Source: Alphaproteobacteria bacterium (GTDB taxonomy: Bacteria; Pseudomonadota; Alphaproteobacteria; Rhizobiales; Rhizobiaceae). From it: a DNA stretch of 64,000 nucleotides. The notes under the pieces were generated by a model. The model saw only the letters and a program-made list of their open reading frames with translations. It had not been told where the DNA came from and made no database searches. A program made the translations under genes and the position numbers. This document shows positions 30,237-39,694 of this stretch, piece by piece. The DNA lies in contig JANSYK010000004.1 in NCBI GenBank assembly GCA_024742485.1, forward strand, positions 1 through 64,000. Reading direction: 5' to 3'. Positions within the stretch are counted from its first letter, which is position 1, and every line of letters begins with the position of its first letter.

Positions 30237-31247
30237 ATGCGCACGTTTCATTTCGAAATGACGAAAACGGCGGCGCTGTCCGCGATTTTCGTTCTTGCCC
30301 TGATGGTTCAGGGGAACGACGCCGGTGCCCGGAACCTCTGCGAGTCGGATCCCGGCGCCGAATGCGATGTCAATGGTCGTGTGATCTACGGGTCGGATGA
30401 TCGCAAGGACTGGCATGAACTCGGTGACGCTGAAAGGCTGATGGCCGGAAGCTCCGTTTCGCTCTTCGCCAGCAAGGATGTCGTGGAAGAGTCGGAAACA
30501 CATGTCAAACTGCGAACCACCTCCCTGAAAGAAAAGGTGGGTCTGTGCGTTGACGGCAAGGAGGCTTTTGCGGACCAACAGAGCGGCGCATTCTGCTCCG
30601 GTGTTCTCGTTGCCAGTGACAAGGTTCTCACGGCCGGCCATTGCTTGCGGGAACTGTCGGACAATGTTCGGGGTTACTTCGCCGACGAGATCAGTTTCGT
30701 CTTCGGATTTCATGCAACGCAGGAGCAGAAGAACGGACGAACGCGAATTCCCAAAACCCACGTCTTCGTCGGGCGGGAAGCCCTGGATGGGGAGAAATCC
30801 GCAGACGGGACGGATTGGGGGCTGGTCCAACTTGATCGTGCGGTGCCCGAAGACTTGGCAAGACCCGTCGCAAAAGTATCGACGGAGACCGCAGAACGCG
30901 GCCAAAAGGTCTTCGTGATCGGTTATCCGACCGGCCTGCCGTTGAAATTTGCCCGCAATGCCGAGATCCGCGACTCCAGCAATGAAGTTTTCTTTGTCGC
31001 CAATCTGGATACCTATGGCGGGAACTCCGGATCGCCGGTTTACGACCAGGAGGAACAATCCCTCCTTGGATTGCTTGTTCGTGGCGACACCGATTACGTG
31101 CGGTGCAAGCAGTCCCAATGCTTTCGCCTCGGCGAATGTGAATGTGAAACCGCCTGCCTGCGTTCCAATGTGTGTCCGACAACCGGATGTCGTGGAGAAG
31201 ACGTGATGCGGATATCAGAGATCGGTTTCTTCAAACAAGGCAAATGA
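30237..31247 (+). CDS. Exported trypsin-like serine protease (S1, glutamyl-endopeptidase-like)
   Basis: The 336-aa protein has an N-terminal signal peptide (hydrophobic core TAALSAIFVLALMV, cleavage near residue 31; ATG 30258 is an alternative start). The S1 triad is visible as H135 in LTAGHC, D193 in TDWGLVQLD and S264 in GGNSGSP. A short Cys-containing propeptide precedes NGR48-VIYGSDDR, which looks like the activation junction of the S1B/V8 group. The C-terminal 50 residues are Cys-rich (eight Cys). It is followed after 13 bases by the WD40-caspase gene, so the pair should be co-transcribed. Substrates unknown. Confidence 0.88.
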   Translation: MRTFHFEMTKTAALSAIFVLALMVQGNDAGARNLCESDPGAECDVNGRVIYGSDDRKDWHELGDAERLMAGSSVSLFASKDVVEESETHVKLRTTSLKEKVGLCVDGKEAFADQQSGAFCSGVLVASDKVLTAGHCLRELSDNVRGYFADEISFVFGFHATQEQKNGRTRIPKTHVFVGREALDGEKSADGTDWGLVQLDRAVPEDLARPVAKVSTETAERGQKVFVIGYPTGLPLKFARNAEIRDSSNEVFFVANLDTYGGNSGSPVYDQEEQSLLGLLVRGDTDYVRCKQSQCFRLGECECETACLRSNVCPTTGCRGEDVMRISEIGFFKQGK

Positions 31248-31260
31248 TCGGATCGTCACA

Positions 31261-34200
31261 ATGACCGGAATGGCAGTTCATGACGCCCCCAGCACGGTTG
31301 AAGCCAATCCCTCATTGTTGCTCAAAGCACTGGCATTTTGTTTTCTGCTGTTCGCAATTGGCGCCAATGCCTTTGCCTCGGATATCACAGTCAAGCCGAT
31401 CCTTGCTCACAATGAAGGTGTTGCTTACATGGAGATACCAGGCAACGCCGATCGTATATTCACCGCGGATGGATATGGTCTTGTCAAAGTTTCCAGCCTG
31501 CAAACCGGAAATCTCCTCTTCGAAATACGGGCTGTGAGCAGTGAGCTTTACGCGTTTGCGGTCAGCCCGGATGGTGAGTATTTCGCGACGGCAAATCCGG
31601 AAGGAGAATCAATCTGGAAGGTCGGAAAGGGGGAAGCGGTCGGCACCCTTCACGGTGATTCCGGATCTCAATCCATGCTGTTCTCGCAAGACGGCAAGAC
31701 ACTTTACAGCGGAGACAATGACGGAACAATTCGCCTGTGGAATGTCCAGACCCAAACGATCGATTTTGAATTCAATGCTCACAGTGAAGCAACTGCAATC
31801 AGCGGCCTCGCTCTGTCCGAGGAGACCAACCAATTGATATCCGTCGGGTGGGACGGCGTTTTGAACATGTGGGACACAAGAGACTTTTCCTTGCTGTCAT
31901 CCCAAACGATTGACGACAACCCGGTGGGCGATGACCAGGATTATCTGAAATATGCAACCTTCGTCGATGTGTCACCTGATGGAAGATACGTATTGGCGGG
32001 AAACCAGCGCGATTATGTTGCCATGTGGAATCTCGAAACCCGCCAGAAAACCAGGGAATTCAAGGGCAGGCAGGCCCGCTTCGCGGGTCGGGATGCAATC
32101 GCGATCATTGACACAGATGGCGAAGCCCATCTCGTTTCCTTATCTGGTGACCGCGACACTGCCAAAGAAACAATCGGAACAGATGCGCAAGCTGTCGCGG
32201 CCCAACGATCCGGGAATCTGGTCGCTGTCGGAACAAACAGCGGTGTTGCGCACATTCTGGAATTGAAGAATTTGCAAACGGTATCCTCGGTCGGACGAAA
32301 ATCCGATTTCCCGGACGGCATCGCTAAACTGGATGAGTCCACATTCGCGTTGCTGTTCAATGGAAGAATTGAAATACGTAACGTGATTGGCAACACCTCA
32401 GCTCGGAACATGGTCGAGGCTTTCCCTGGTTCCGCCAGTTCAGCGAAGTTCGCGGGTGAAGCCGGCCTTATTGCATCTTTCAGAGCTGGGCCGGTTGTTC
32501 GATGGGATACCGACACGGGTATGATAACCAACGAGGTCAAAATTGCCGACCGGCGAATGGCCGATGGCGATGGTGCCGAGAATTTTGAGCATCTGCCTCA
32601 TATATCGCCGGACAACAGTGTTTTTGCCGTCAATATGCGTACCGGAGTGGAAATTCGAGATTCCCGAACCGGCGATCTGCGCATGCGATTTGAGATGCCG
32701 GACAGACACCGGGTCATGAACTTGGCCTGGGCTCCGGATGGCAGGCGGTTCGCCACGATCAGCGCTGATGTCGTGGGCGCTGATGCAGGTATCCTCATCT
32801 GGAATGTCGACCGGTCCGGCGGACCGGCGGCAAGTTTGACCGGTGGCGGGTTTCTTGGTCATGTCGAGTTTTCGAAAAACGGTGAAGATCTGTTTGTCGG
32901 CCAGACTCTCGGAAACACCGTCTGGAGATGGTCCCTTCCAGATAACAAGGTCGACACTGTTTTCGATCCGGCTGATCAAGGACACCTACAAGACATGAAA
33001 CTCGTGAGCGGTGGCCGGCATTTGCTCGTGTCTCTGGACAAGACGGTTCACATGCTCGACCTGGAAACCGGCGATGTCATGCGGTCATTCCACGGCGCAA
33101 CCGACGATGTCATATCTTTGGCGGCCTTCGAAGAACACGAAATTGTGATGGGCGTCAGCTATGACTCCACAGTCCGCTTCTGGAGCATCGAAAGCGGTGA
33201 ACTTCTGGCGACATATGTATCGGGCGGCAAGGCATCGGAGCCCGACACCTGGGAGTGGTTGATGATCACGCCTGAAGGGTTTTTTACCGGATCGAAAAAC
33301 GGACACAGCCTGCTGAGCATTGTGCGCGGCCTCGATGTCTATTCTGTCGACCAGTTTTTTGACGCGCTTTATGACCCCGAACTTGTTCGCGAGAAGCTGG
33401 CCGGTGATCCTGAAAACAAGGTTCTCAAGGCTGCCGAAGAACTTGATATTGAGAAAATTCTGGAAACAGGCGCTGCGCCGCGGATCAAGATATTGTCACC
33501 CCGCGACACAACCGATGCCGTTGGCAATACAGTTCGTGTCGAGGTGGAGGTGAAGGACAATGGCGGCGGTATCGGGCGGATCGAATTCTTCGTCAACGGG
33601 GTGAACAAGGGCAACCTTCTGGGCGGCGCGCAGGAGACCGTCGTCAAGACAAAGAAGCTCGATCTGGCGTCCGAGATCAACACCATCACCGTCATTGCCT
33701 ACAACAGGAGGAACCTGATCGCGTCTCGACCCTCGTCAATCACCATCAATGCCGATGCGGCCATCATTGCCAATCAGCCGACACTGCATGTTCTGGCGGT
33801 CGGCGTCGAGGATTACGCCGACAGCAAATATCGGTTGAACTATGCCGCTGACGATGTGCATTCCCTTTCAAGGGCCTTTGACGCGATGCGCCGAAATGAC
33901 ACCCAATACCGTGACGTTCACTTTCACCCCCTGCTGAATGCTGACGTCACAAGAGAGAACCTGGAAGCCCGGTTCAACGCACTTGGTCAGACCGTCAAGG
34001 CCCACGACGTCTTCATGTTCTTTGTCTCCGGCCACGGAACCGCAATCGGGCGCAAATACTTCTTTATTCCGCCTGATTTTGACGTCGGCGACCGGGAACT
34101 CATCGATGCGATCATCGAAGACGGGATCAGCCAGGATGATTGGCGCGACTGGCTGGGCGGCATCAAGGCGGAGAGAAGCCTGCTGATTTACGACACCTGC

Positions 34201-34803
34201 GAAGCCGGAGATCTGACCGAGATTCTCGGGCGCAATTTCGGCGATGACAATGTGGCCGCCGAAAGGCTGTCGCGCGCAACGGGTCGGGCCCTGTTGACGG
34301 CATCCGGACCGTCGGCACTGGCGCTTGAGGGATACCGCAGCCAGGGCCTCCTGACCTATGCGCTTCTGGAAGGATTGGCGGTTGCAGATCAGGACAATAA
34401 CGGCGTCGGATTGCGGGAACTGTTCGATCACGTGGGTCACCGCGTTCCCCAACTCTCCGAGGCGATTACCACCGGCAATACCAGGTTTGTCAAACCCTAC
34501 ATTCAGCGGCCCCGCCGTCTCATGCGAGGCGATGATTTCACTCTCGCGTCAGTTCCAGTCACCGGGATCGTCAAAACGGAGAACGACGTGGAAGCGGAAC
34601 CGGTCGCGGCGGTTCCAACGCACATCACAACCGGGCCAACCGCCCTCCACGTCAAGCCGGATGCTGATAGCGACATCGTCGAAATCCTGCGCCCATTCAC
34701 CGGCGTGAACATTGCCAGCGAGACCGGGACCTGGGTGACCGTGTTTAGAAACGGTCGGAAACTGGGTTATACGACAATCGAAAAGCTGCAACGCATTCAA
34801 TAA
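31261..34803 (+). CDS. Exported WD40-repeat caspase-family (C14) protease
   Basis: The 1180-aa protein begins with a signal peptide (cleavage near ANAFA39-SD). WD40-type repeats fill about residues 50-690 (IRLWNVQ, LNMWDTRD, VAMWNLETR, ILIWNVDRS, TVRFWSIES). An Ig-like module starting RIKILSPRDTTDAVGN covers about 735-835. The caspase fold covers about 840-1080, with catalytic His925 in FFVSGHG and Cys980 in LIYDTCEAGD. The last 60 residues (from THITTGPTALHVKPD) look like a bacterial SH3 domain. It should act in the periplasm or outside the cell, which is unusual for a caspase homologue. It probably shares a transcript with the S1 protease gene just upstream. Confidence 0.9.
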   Translation: MTGMAVHDAPSTVEANPSLLLKALAFCFLLFAIGANAFASDITVKPILAHNEGVAYMEIPGNADRIFTADGYGLVKVSSLQTGNLLFEIRAVSSELYAFAVSPDGEYFATANPEGESIWKVGKGEAVGTLHGDSGSQSMLFSQDGKTLYSGDNDGTIRLWNVQTQTIDFEFNAHSEATAISGLALSEETNQLISVGWDGVLNMWDTRDFSLLSSQTIDDNPVGDDQDYLKYATFVDVSPDGRYVLAGNQRDYVAMWNLETRQKTREFKGRQARFAGRDAIAIIDTDGEAHLVSLSGDRDTAKETIGTDAQAVAAQRSGNLVAVGTNSGVAHILELKNLQTVSSVGRKSDFPDGIAKLDESTFALLFNGRIEIRNVIGNTSARNMVEAFPGSASSAKFAGEAGLIASFRAGPVVRWDTDTGMITNEVKIADRRMADGDGAENFEHLPHISPDNSVFAVNMRTGVEIRDSRTGDLRMRFEMPDRHRVMNLAWAPDGRRFATISADVVGADAGILIWNVDRSGGPAASLTGGGFLGHVEFSKNGEDLFVGQTLGNTVWRWSLPDNKVDTVFDPADQGHLQDMKLVSGGRHLLVSLDKTVHMLDLETGDVMRSFHGATDDVISLAAFEEHEIVMGVSYDSTVRFWSIESGELLATYVSGGKASEPDTWEWLMITPEGFFTGSKNGHSLLSIVRGLDVYSVDQFFDALYDPELVREKLAGDPENKVLKAAEELDIEKILETGAAPRIKILSPRDTTDAVGNTVRVEVEVKDNGGGIGRIEFFVNGVNKGNLLGGAQETVVKTKKLDLASEINTITVIAYNRRNLIASRPSSITINADAAIIANQPTLHVLAVGVEDYADSKYRLNYAADDVHSLSRAFDAMRRNDTQYRDVHFHPLLNADVTRENLEARFNALGQTVKAHDVFMFFVSGHGTAIGRKYFFIPPDFDVGDRELIDAIIEDGISQDDWRDWLGGIKAERSLLIYDTCEAGDLTEILGRNFGDDNVAAERLSRATGRALLTASGPSALALEGYRSQGLLTYALLEGLAVADQDNNGVGLRELFDHVGHRVPQLSEAITTGNTRFVKPYIQRPRRLMRGDDFTLASVPVTGIVKTENDVEAEPVAAVPTHITTGPTALHVKPDADSDIVEILRPFTGVNIASETGTWVTVFRNGRKLGYTTIEKLQRIQ

Positions 34804-35664
34804 CCGCTATTCCGAAGATGACAACGCAATGGCCTGATCGGTCGTTGTCATGTTCCCGACAAACGCGATTCGGGCTGGATGTGACCCTTGTGACTCACTT
34901 TCCTGGCAATGGGATTCCCCATGGGAAAGCCAGCCGAAGCGAGGCAGATCTTCGTGTTAAACGTGTTATCTGGACTCAATGCAATCATTGCACTAAACTC
35001 AATTCGCGATATTGTGTGGGGCAGTTTTGTGCGTATTCTATTGTTTGTTCCGGTTGCGTTGGTGCTGGTTCTGGCTCTCGGTCTCTTGCGGGCACTTAAG
35101 TGCAGGCCAAATCGAGATGACCAGTACTGGCTTTCGCATCATTGCTAGCAAGTCTTCAAACTCTTGTGAGATGTCCGATAGATGACACCAGAAGGTGATC
35201 ATCCAATACGCATGTTCAGTCCCACAATGACCATGCCCGGCATCATTTCAACGACGCATGAACAGACCCCATTTGGAACTGCGCAGCCCAATGACACGAT
35301 GTGTCTTGATTGAAGATGGCCCGACAAGGGCGACGACAAAGTGGACGGCGAGACCAGATCAAGAAATCAATATTGTGGCTGCGACCCTCAGCGCCGAAGC
35401 CACGAAGATCGAAACAACAAGCCCCATCACTCACCGAAAAGATTGCCGCAGCTCCCGAAATGAAGGGCACCATTGCAAATGCTATCTGCATTGGTCGTTT
35501 CATTCGCGATACGTACGGGCGGAATCGGAGCGAGACTCCGGATTTCCTGTTCGAAAGACCGGGTCATCGCATCCACCCGTCTAAAGCCGGGAATCATGCA
35601 GGGTTTTTGCTGCTGACCATGCGGCATCGATCTCAAAAGGCGGATCATACTGCTGAAGGAAAAA
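34804..35664. other. AT-richer, mostly non-coding stretch between the caspase gene and tRNA-Leu
   Basis: Apart from one doubtful 79-codon membrane-protein frame (34909-35148), I see no gene in 860 bases. Other frames lack ribosome sites and family resemblance, and one of them is only a read-through of the tRNA gene. The base composition and codon-like usage (TTA, CTA, AGG) differ from the flanking core genes, which suggests transferred or decayed DNA. Confidence 0.5.
34909..35148 (+). CDS. Possible small membrane protein
   Basis: The 79-aa frame encodes two hydrophobic stretches (VLNVLSGLNAIIALN and ILLFVPVALVLVLALGLL) and a polar tail with two Cys. The start could be ATG 34909 or ATG 34921, the latter behind a GGGA. 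Codon use is unlike its neighbours. I know no family for it; it may be spurious, or a small protein belonging to the protease pair upstream. Confidence 0.25.
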   Translation: MGFPMGKPAEARQIFVLNVLSGLNAIIALNSIRDIVWGSFVRILLFVPVALVLVLALGLLRALKCRPNRDDQYWLSHHC

Positions 35665-35749
35665 TGGTGCCCCCGGTCGGAATCGAACCGACACTTCCGA
35701 AGAAACGGGATTTTGAATCCCGCGCGTCTACCAGTTCCGCCACAGGGGC
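35665..35749 (-). tRNA. tRNA-Leu (anticodon CAA)
   Basis: The 85-base minus-strand gene folds as a long-variable-arm tRNA. The acceptor stem starts GCCCCTG, the anticodon stem CGGGA/TCCCG holds loop TTCAAAA (anticodon CAA), the T-arm contains GGTTCGATTCC, and CCA is encoded at 35665-35667. It reads UUG codons. Confidence 0.96.
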
Positions 35750-35778
35750 CCTGTGTGGTTGCCGTTGAAGGCAGCCGA

Positions 35779-35806
35779 AATATACGAACCGGTCCGGTTC
35801 GGTCAA
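35779..35806 (-). promoter_or_regulatory. tRNA-Leu promoter with a palindromic spacer
   Basis: On the minus strand, TTGACC (35801-35806) and TATATT (35779-35784) are 16 bases apart and about 30 bases upstream of the tRNA 5' end. The spacer is almost wholly a 17-bp perfect palindrome, CGAACCGG-t-CCGGTTCG (35785-35801), which could be an operator. Confidence 0.55.
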
Positions 35807-35899
35807 CTTGCTTTTTACCAAGTTCTGATATCAATCGGGCAATTTCACGTTTACGCCCACCCCATTCCTTCCTAAAAGCTCCGACATGGAACACACCCG

Positions 35900-36481
35900 A
35901 TGATCAGACGCCTGTATAACTGGACCATGTCGCTGGCCGCGACCCGGCACGCGCGCATGGGCCTTGCCACCGTATCCTTTGCCGAAAGTTCGTTTTTTCC
36001 GATCCCGCCTGACGTGCTGTTGATCCCGATGGTTCTGGCCGACCGGGCGAACTGGTGGAAAAACGCCCTGATCTGCACGGTCGCATCGGTTCTCGGCGCC
36101 CTGCTCGGTTACGCGATTGGCATGTTCCTGTTCGAAGCGATCGGCGAGCCGATCCTGGCATTCTATGGCAAGGCCGATTCCTTTGCGCAGGTGTCCGATT
36201 GGTACAACACCTATGGCGGCTGGGGTGTGCTGTTTGCCGCCGTGACACCCTTTCCTTACAAGGTCCTGACGATATTTTCCGGCGCGACGGGCCTCAATCT
36301 CGTGACATTCATTGTTGTCAGCATCATCGGCCGGGCGTTGCGTTTCTTTCTCGTCGCTTTCCTTCTCTATAAATTCGGCGAGCCGATCCGGCTGTTCATT
36401 GAGAAATATCTCGGCATTCTTTTCGCCATATTTCTGGTGCTTCTGTTCGGCGGATTCTATGCCTTGCGATATGTGTTCTGA
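35900..36481 (+). CDS. YqaA family (DedA/VTT-related) membrane protein
   Basis: The 193-aa inner-membrane protein has the VTT/DedA core: an N-terminal amphipathic part, SSFFPIPPDVLLIPMVLA (re-entrant loop), and TPFPYKVLTIFSGATG with the conserved PxxK, plus about five spans. DedA-related proteins translocate lipids or support envelope homeostasis; for the YqaA branch the substrate is not settled. It precedes dsbB by 12 bases and probably shares its transcript. Confidence 0.92.
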   Translation: MIRRLYNWTMSLAATRHARMGLATVSFAESSFFPIPPDVLLIPMVLADRANWWKNALICTVASVLGALLGYAIGMFLFEAIGEPILAFYGKADSFAQVSDWYNTYGGWGVLFAAVTPFPYKVLTIFSGATGLNLVTFIVVSIIGRALRFFLVAFLLYKFGEPIRLFIEKYLGILFAIFLVLLFGGFYALRYVF

Positions 36482-36493
36482 GGGGACCCACGC

Positions 36494-37000
36494 GTGACGA
36501 TTCTGACCGGCGGCAGCCGGGTACAACAAGCTCTTGTGCTGGCGGTAGCCATGGCTGCGGTCGTGGGCGCGGCCCTCGGTTTCGAACATATCGGTGGCTA
36601 TATTCCCTGCGCCCTGTGCCTCGAACAGCGCCCGCCCTACTATATCGGCGTTCCGGTGATGGTCGCGGCAGCCATAGCAGCCGCCGTCAAGGCTCCCGAC
36701 ATCATTGTCCGTGCATTGTTTCTCGCCTGCGGCGGGCTGATGCTCTACGGCGCCGGCCTTGGTGTCTATCACTCCGGAGTGGAGTGGGGCTGGTGGCCCG
36801 GTCCGGAAGACTGCAGTGGCGCGGCCGGACTGACGACAGATGCCAGCAGCCTCCTGTCGGACCTCAATGCCATCAAACCACCGGCCTGCAACGAAGCGGC
36901 CCTTCGCGTTCTCGGCCTGTCCTTTGCCGGCTGGAATGTCGTCGCCAGCGTCATCCTGGCGGTTGGCTGCCTTCGCGGTGCCCTGTCGAAGGGAAGCTGA
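36494..37000 (+). CDS. dsbB: Disulfide bond formation protein B
   Basis: DsbB reoxidises DsbA with quinones in the inner membrane. The 168-aa protein has four spans and both redox pairs: CALC (about residues 38-41) in the first periplasmic loop, and Cys of EDCSGAAG with Cys of KPPACNEA in the second. It follows the YqaA gene and converges on the AraC gene with two bases between stops. Confidence 0.9.
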   Translation: MTILTGGSRVQQALVLAVAMAAVVGAALGFEHIGGYIPCALCLEQRPPYYIGVPVMVAAAIAAAVKAPDIIVRALFLACGGLMLYGAGLGVYHSGVEWGWWPGPEDCSGAAGLTTDASSLLSDLNAIKPPACNEAALRVLGLSFAGWNVVASVILAVGCLRGALSKGS

Positions 37001-37002
37001 GA

Positions 37003-38031
37003 TTACCCGGCATCAGGGTGGTCTGGTTTCTCAGGGTCATGCCGTTTGGTTTCCGCATGGGCAGCCTGCGCCATGAATTCGCTTGGCGACATGCCAAATT
37101 GCCGCTTGAAGAGGCGGCCGAAACTACCCGGATTCGAGAAACCACAGGCATAGGCGACATCAAGAACATACGCCCTGCTTCTTACCGGTGACGCCAGCAT
37201 CCGGCGCGCCTGGTCAAGGCGAACCTGATTGACATAGGCACGAACGCCACCAAGTTGTTCGAAGGCCCGGTAAAGAGTGGCTCTGGAGGCATGTGCGTGC
37301 TCCGCAATGCTGTCGATATCCAGTTCTGAAGAAGAAATATTGTCTTCAATGAAATACCGTGCCCGGGCACGGATAATCTCATAGCCATCCTGATGGAGAT
37401 CGGCAATCTCCTGCAGCAGAACCGATTGCGTAATATCCCTTGCAATTCCGGACAGCTGTCTGATGTGCACGCGACTGCCGCTGCGCAACGCGCCATCCAG
37501 TTTTCTGATGGTTGTCTCCAGGATTTCGGCGATCGGTGACGCCCTCCGAAGAACAGCTATTCCAGTCACACCCTCGAGCATCGGTTGCAGGAGGTCGAGT
37601 GGCAGCATGACGCGAAAGACTTCACTGGGACCCACGTCAATCTGGTAGTCCGATGCGGCAGCGTTGATATAGATATCTTTCTGTCTGAGCGACATGGTTT
37701 GCCGGGTTGTCTGAACGTCGACGGCGCCCCTGTTGACAAGGCTCAGCACGATCGAGCTGGGCCGTTTGTTCGAATCGGCCCCCATGATCATGCCGCTGGC
37801 ATTGGTCACTGAAAATGCCGTGTCGTCCGCACTCAGCCTCTCAAACCGCACAAAGTTCGGATTGCCTCGATCAAGTGGTCGAAAGAGCAGGCGCTGATAC
37901 TCGCCGGTTACACCTTTTGACGCGCCTTTCAGGAACGTCTCAAACCCCTTTATCCGCTCGCCTGGCGGCAGGAGGTTCGATTCAAAACGCGCATATTTGA
38001 CTGCATCCCCGGCTTCTATCGTATCCCCCAA
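37003..38031 (-). CDS. AraC family transcriptional regulator
   Basis: The 342-aa protein has an N-terminal effector-like domain (about 30-190; PSEVFRVMLPLDLLQPML) and a C-terminal double HTH (about 235-330): IAEHAHASRATLYRAFEQL and DVAYACGFSNPGSFGRLFKRQFG-SPSEF. This is the layout of AraC regulators with the cupin-like ligand-binding domain. The ligand and target are unknown; no obvious target gene is divergent from it. Confidence 0.9.
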   Translation of the reverse strand: MGDTIEAGDAVKYARFESNLLPPGERIKGFETFLKGASKGVTGEYQRLLFRPLDRGNPNFVRFERLSADDTAFSVTNASGMIMGADSNKRPSSIVLSLVNRGAVDVQTTRQTMSLRQKDIYINAAASDYQIDVGPSEVFRVMLPLDLLQPMLEGVTGIAVLRRASPIAEILETTIRKLDGALRSGSRVHIRQLSGIARDITQSVLLQEIADLHQDGYEIIRARARYFIEDNISSSELDIDSIAEHAHASRATLYRAFEQLGGVRAYVNQVRLDQARRMLASPVRSRAYVLDVAYACGFSNPGSFGRLFKRQFGMSPSEFMAQAAHAETKRHDPEKPDHPDAG

Positions 38032-38312
38032 TCATCGGCTGGACGAATCCGACAGATGTCGCGGATTTGCGCGACAAGCGCCTGTGGCAATCACGGTCCG
38101 TCCAAACAGCACCGGAATCGATATATGGTGTCAATTCGAGATTAAAAGACCACCATCCACAAAAGCTGATGGCGGGCAACCATTCGACCCGGCTCGTTGA
38201 CTGCGGCGATGCGGGGCACATCGTGTTTGTCGCTGGCTGGATCAGGTGTTGTCTTGCATACTGGACAACGGCACATGTTCCGAGCTGTCATCCCGCCTGG
38301 CAGACGCTCGGC

Positions 38313-38870
38313 TCAGGGTTCCAGTTCCACATCCCAATAGAGATAATCCATCCAGCTTTCATGCAAATAGTTGGGCGGAAACTGGCGGCCATTATTGTGC
38401 AGATCATGCACGGTCGGATGATACGGCTTTTGAGACGGGAACATGCGCGCATCCTTCGGCATTTTCCCGCCCTTTTTCAGATTGCAGGGCGAGCAGGCTG
38501 CAACAATGTTTTCCCAGGTTGTCTCGCCTCCAAAGCGGCGCGGAATGACATGGTCGAATGTGAGGTCGCTGTCGGTGCCGCAATATTGACACTGGAACCG
38601 ATCCCGCAAAAACACGTTGAACCGTGTGAAAGCCGGGTGGCGGCTCGGTTTGACATAGTTTTTCAGGCAGACAACGCTTGGTAGCGCCATCGACATGCTC
38701 GGTGACGATACCCGGTGATCATATTCGGCCACGATGTTCACGCGGTCGAGAAAGACCGCCTTGATCGCGTCCTGCCAGGACCAGAGCGAGAGGGGATAGT
38801 AACTCAACGGCCGGTAGTCGGCGTTCAGTACCAGCGCCGGAAGCGAATCTGGAAACACTGCAATCGTCAA
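38313..38870 (-). CDS. HNH endonuclease
   Basis: This 185-aa HNH protein has the zinc and active-site residues CQYCGTDSDLTFDHVIPRRFGG, followed by NIVAACSPCNLKK (about residues 95-135). The N-terminal part, with LVLNADYRPLSYYPLSLWSWQDAIKA, is highly conserved in Alphaproteobacteria. It is a free-standing gene, and a role in DNA repair or a host process is not established. It is not part of a mobile element here. Confidence 0.92.
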   Translation of the reverse strand: MTIAVFPDSLPALVLNADYRPLSYYPLSLWSWQDAIKAVFLDRVNIVAEYDHRVSSPSMSMALPSVVCLKNYVKPSRHPAFTRFNVFLRDRFQCQYCGTDSDLTFDHVIPRRFGGETTWENIVAACSPCNLKKGGKMPKDARMFPSQKPYHPTVHDLHNNGRQFPPNYLHESWMDYLYWDVELEP

Positions 38871-38977
38871 CTCACTCTCCTGAGTGATTCGTCCTTTGTT
38901 CGGAATATATTAGGCCGGTTGTGACGGGAATGTGAAGTGGCGCACAAAGTTAGCCTCCCTGCTTCATGCTGTCTGCC

Positions 38978-39634
38978 TCAACCGCTCGGGATAACATCGC
39001 CCCGTTTCATGGCAGTGGCATAGTAGGCCCACAAAAGCCGCGCCGCCACGCCGCGCCAGGGCTGCCATTGCTCGGCAATCACGCGCAGCGCCTTCGCATC
39101 CGGCCGTTGTTCGTGGCCAAGGGCGTGTCCGGCGGCGCTCTGCAGCGCAACATCGCCGGCCGGAAAGATATCGCCATGCCCGGCACAAAACAGCAGGTAA
39201 ACTTCTGCGGTCCAAGGACCGATACCCTTGATCAAGGTCATCGCGGAAATCGCGTCCGAAGCCGGCATATGGCACAGTGCATGGGGATCGAGTGTGCCCG
39301 ACAGCGCCGCCTCCGCGGCCCGTTTGAGCGTCATTTCCTTCGAGCGCGACAGACCGATCTGCCGGCATTGCCGTTCTTCGAGCGCGGCCACTGCACTCAC
39401 GTCACATCCGGCGGTCTGGTCGAGCAGACGGGTCCACAGGGCCGCGGCGCTTGCCTTTGAAACCATTTGCGAAACAATGATCTGCGCCAGACCTTCAAAT
39501 CCGGGTGGCTGACGGCGCAATGGAACCGGGCCGGCCTGGGCAATTACCGGCGCCAGCCGGCTATCGAGTGCGCGCAGTGCCTCAAGCCCGTCGCTGATGT
39601 CCTGTGGCTTTTCGATGGTCCGTATGTTCGACAT
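38978..39634 (-). CDS. DNA-3-methyladenine glycosylase (HhH-GPD family)
   Basis: The 218-aa base-excision enzyme removes alkylated purines. The helix-hairpin-helix LIKGIGPWTAEVYLLF and the catalytic Asp in FPAGDVALQSA (about residues 130-165) are visible. The frame continues to 39787, but family members begin close to MSNIRTIEKP, at ATG 39634, which leaves a 60-bp divergent gap to gluQRS. Confidence 0.9.
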   Translation of the reverse strand: MSNIRTIEKPQDISDGLEALRALDSRLAPVIAQAGPVPLRRQPPGFEGLAQIIVSQMVSKASAAALWTRLLDQTAGCDVSAVAALEERQCRQIGLSRSKEMTLKRAAEAALSGTLDPHALCHMPASDAISAMTLIKGIGPWTAEVYLLFCAGHGDIFPAGDVALQSAAGHALGHEQRPDAKALRVIAEQWQPWRGVAARLLWAYYATAMKRGDVIPSG

Positions 39635-39694
39635 TGACAAGGCGGCCTCCAGAAGGCCAATCCTAGCAGCAGCCCATGACCCTTGCCACCGACC

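Noticed and set aside
35310-35768. A 152-codon plus-strand frame ending in a stretch rich in Pro, Arg and Ser
   Set aside because: Its C-terminal half is the translation of the complement of tRNA-Leu (a well-known false protein pattern), and there is no ribosome site.
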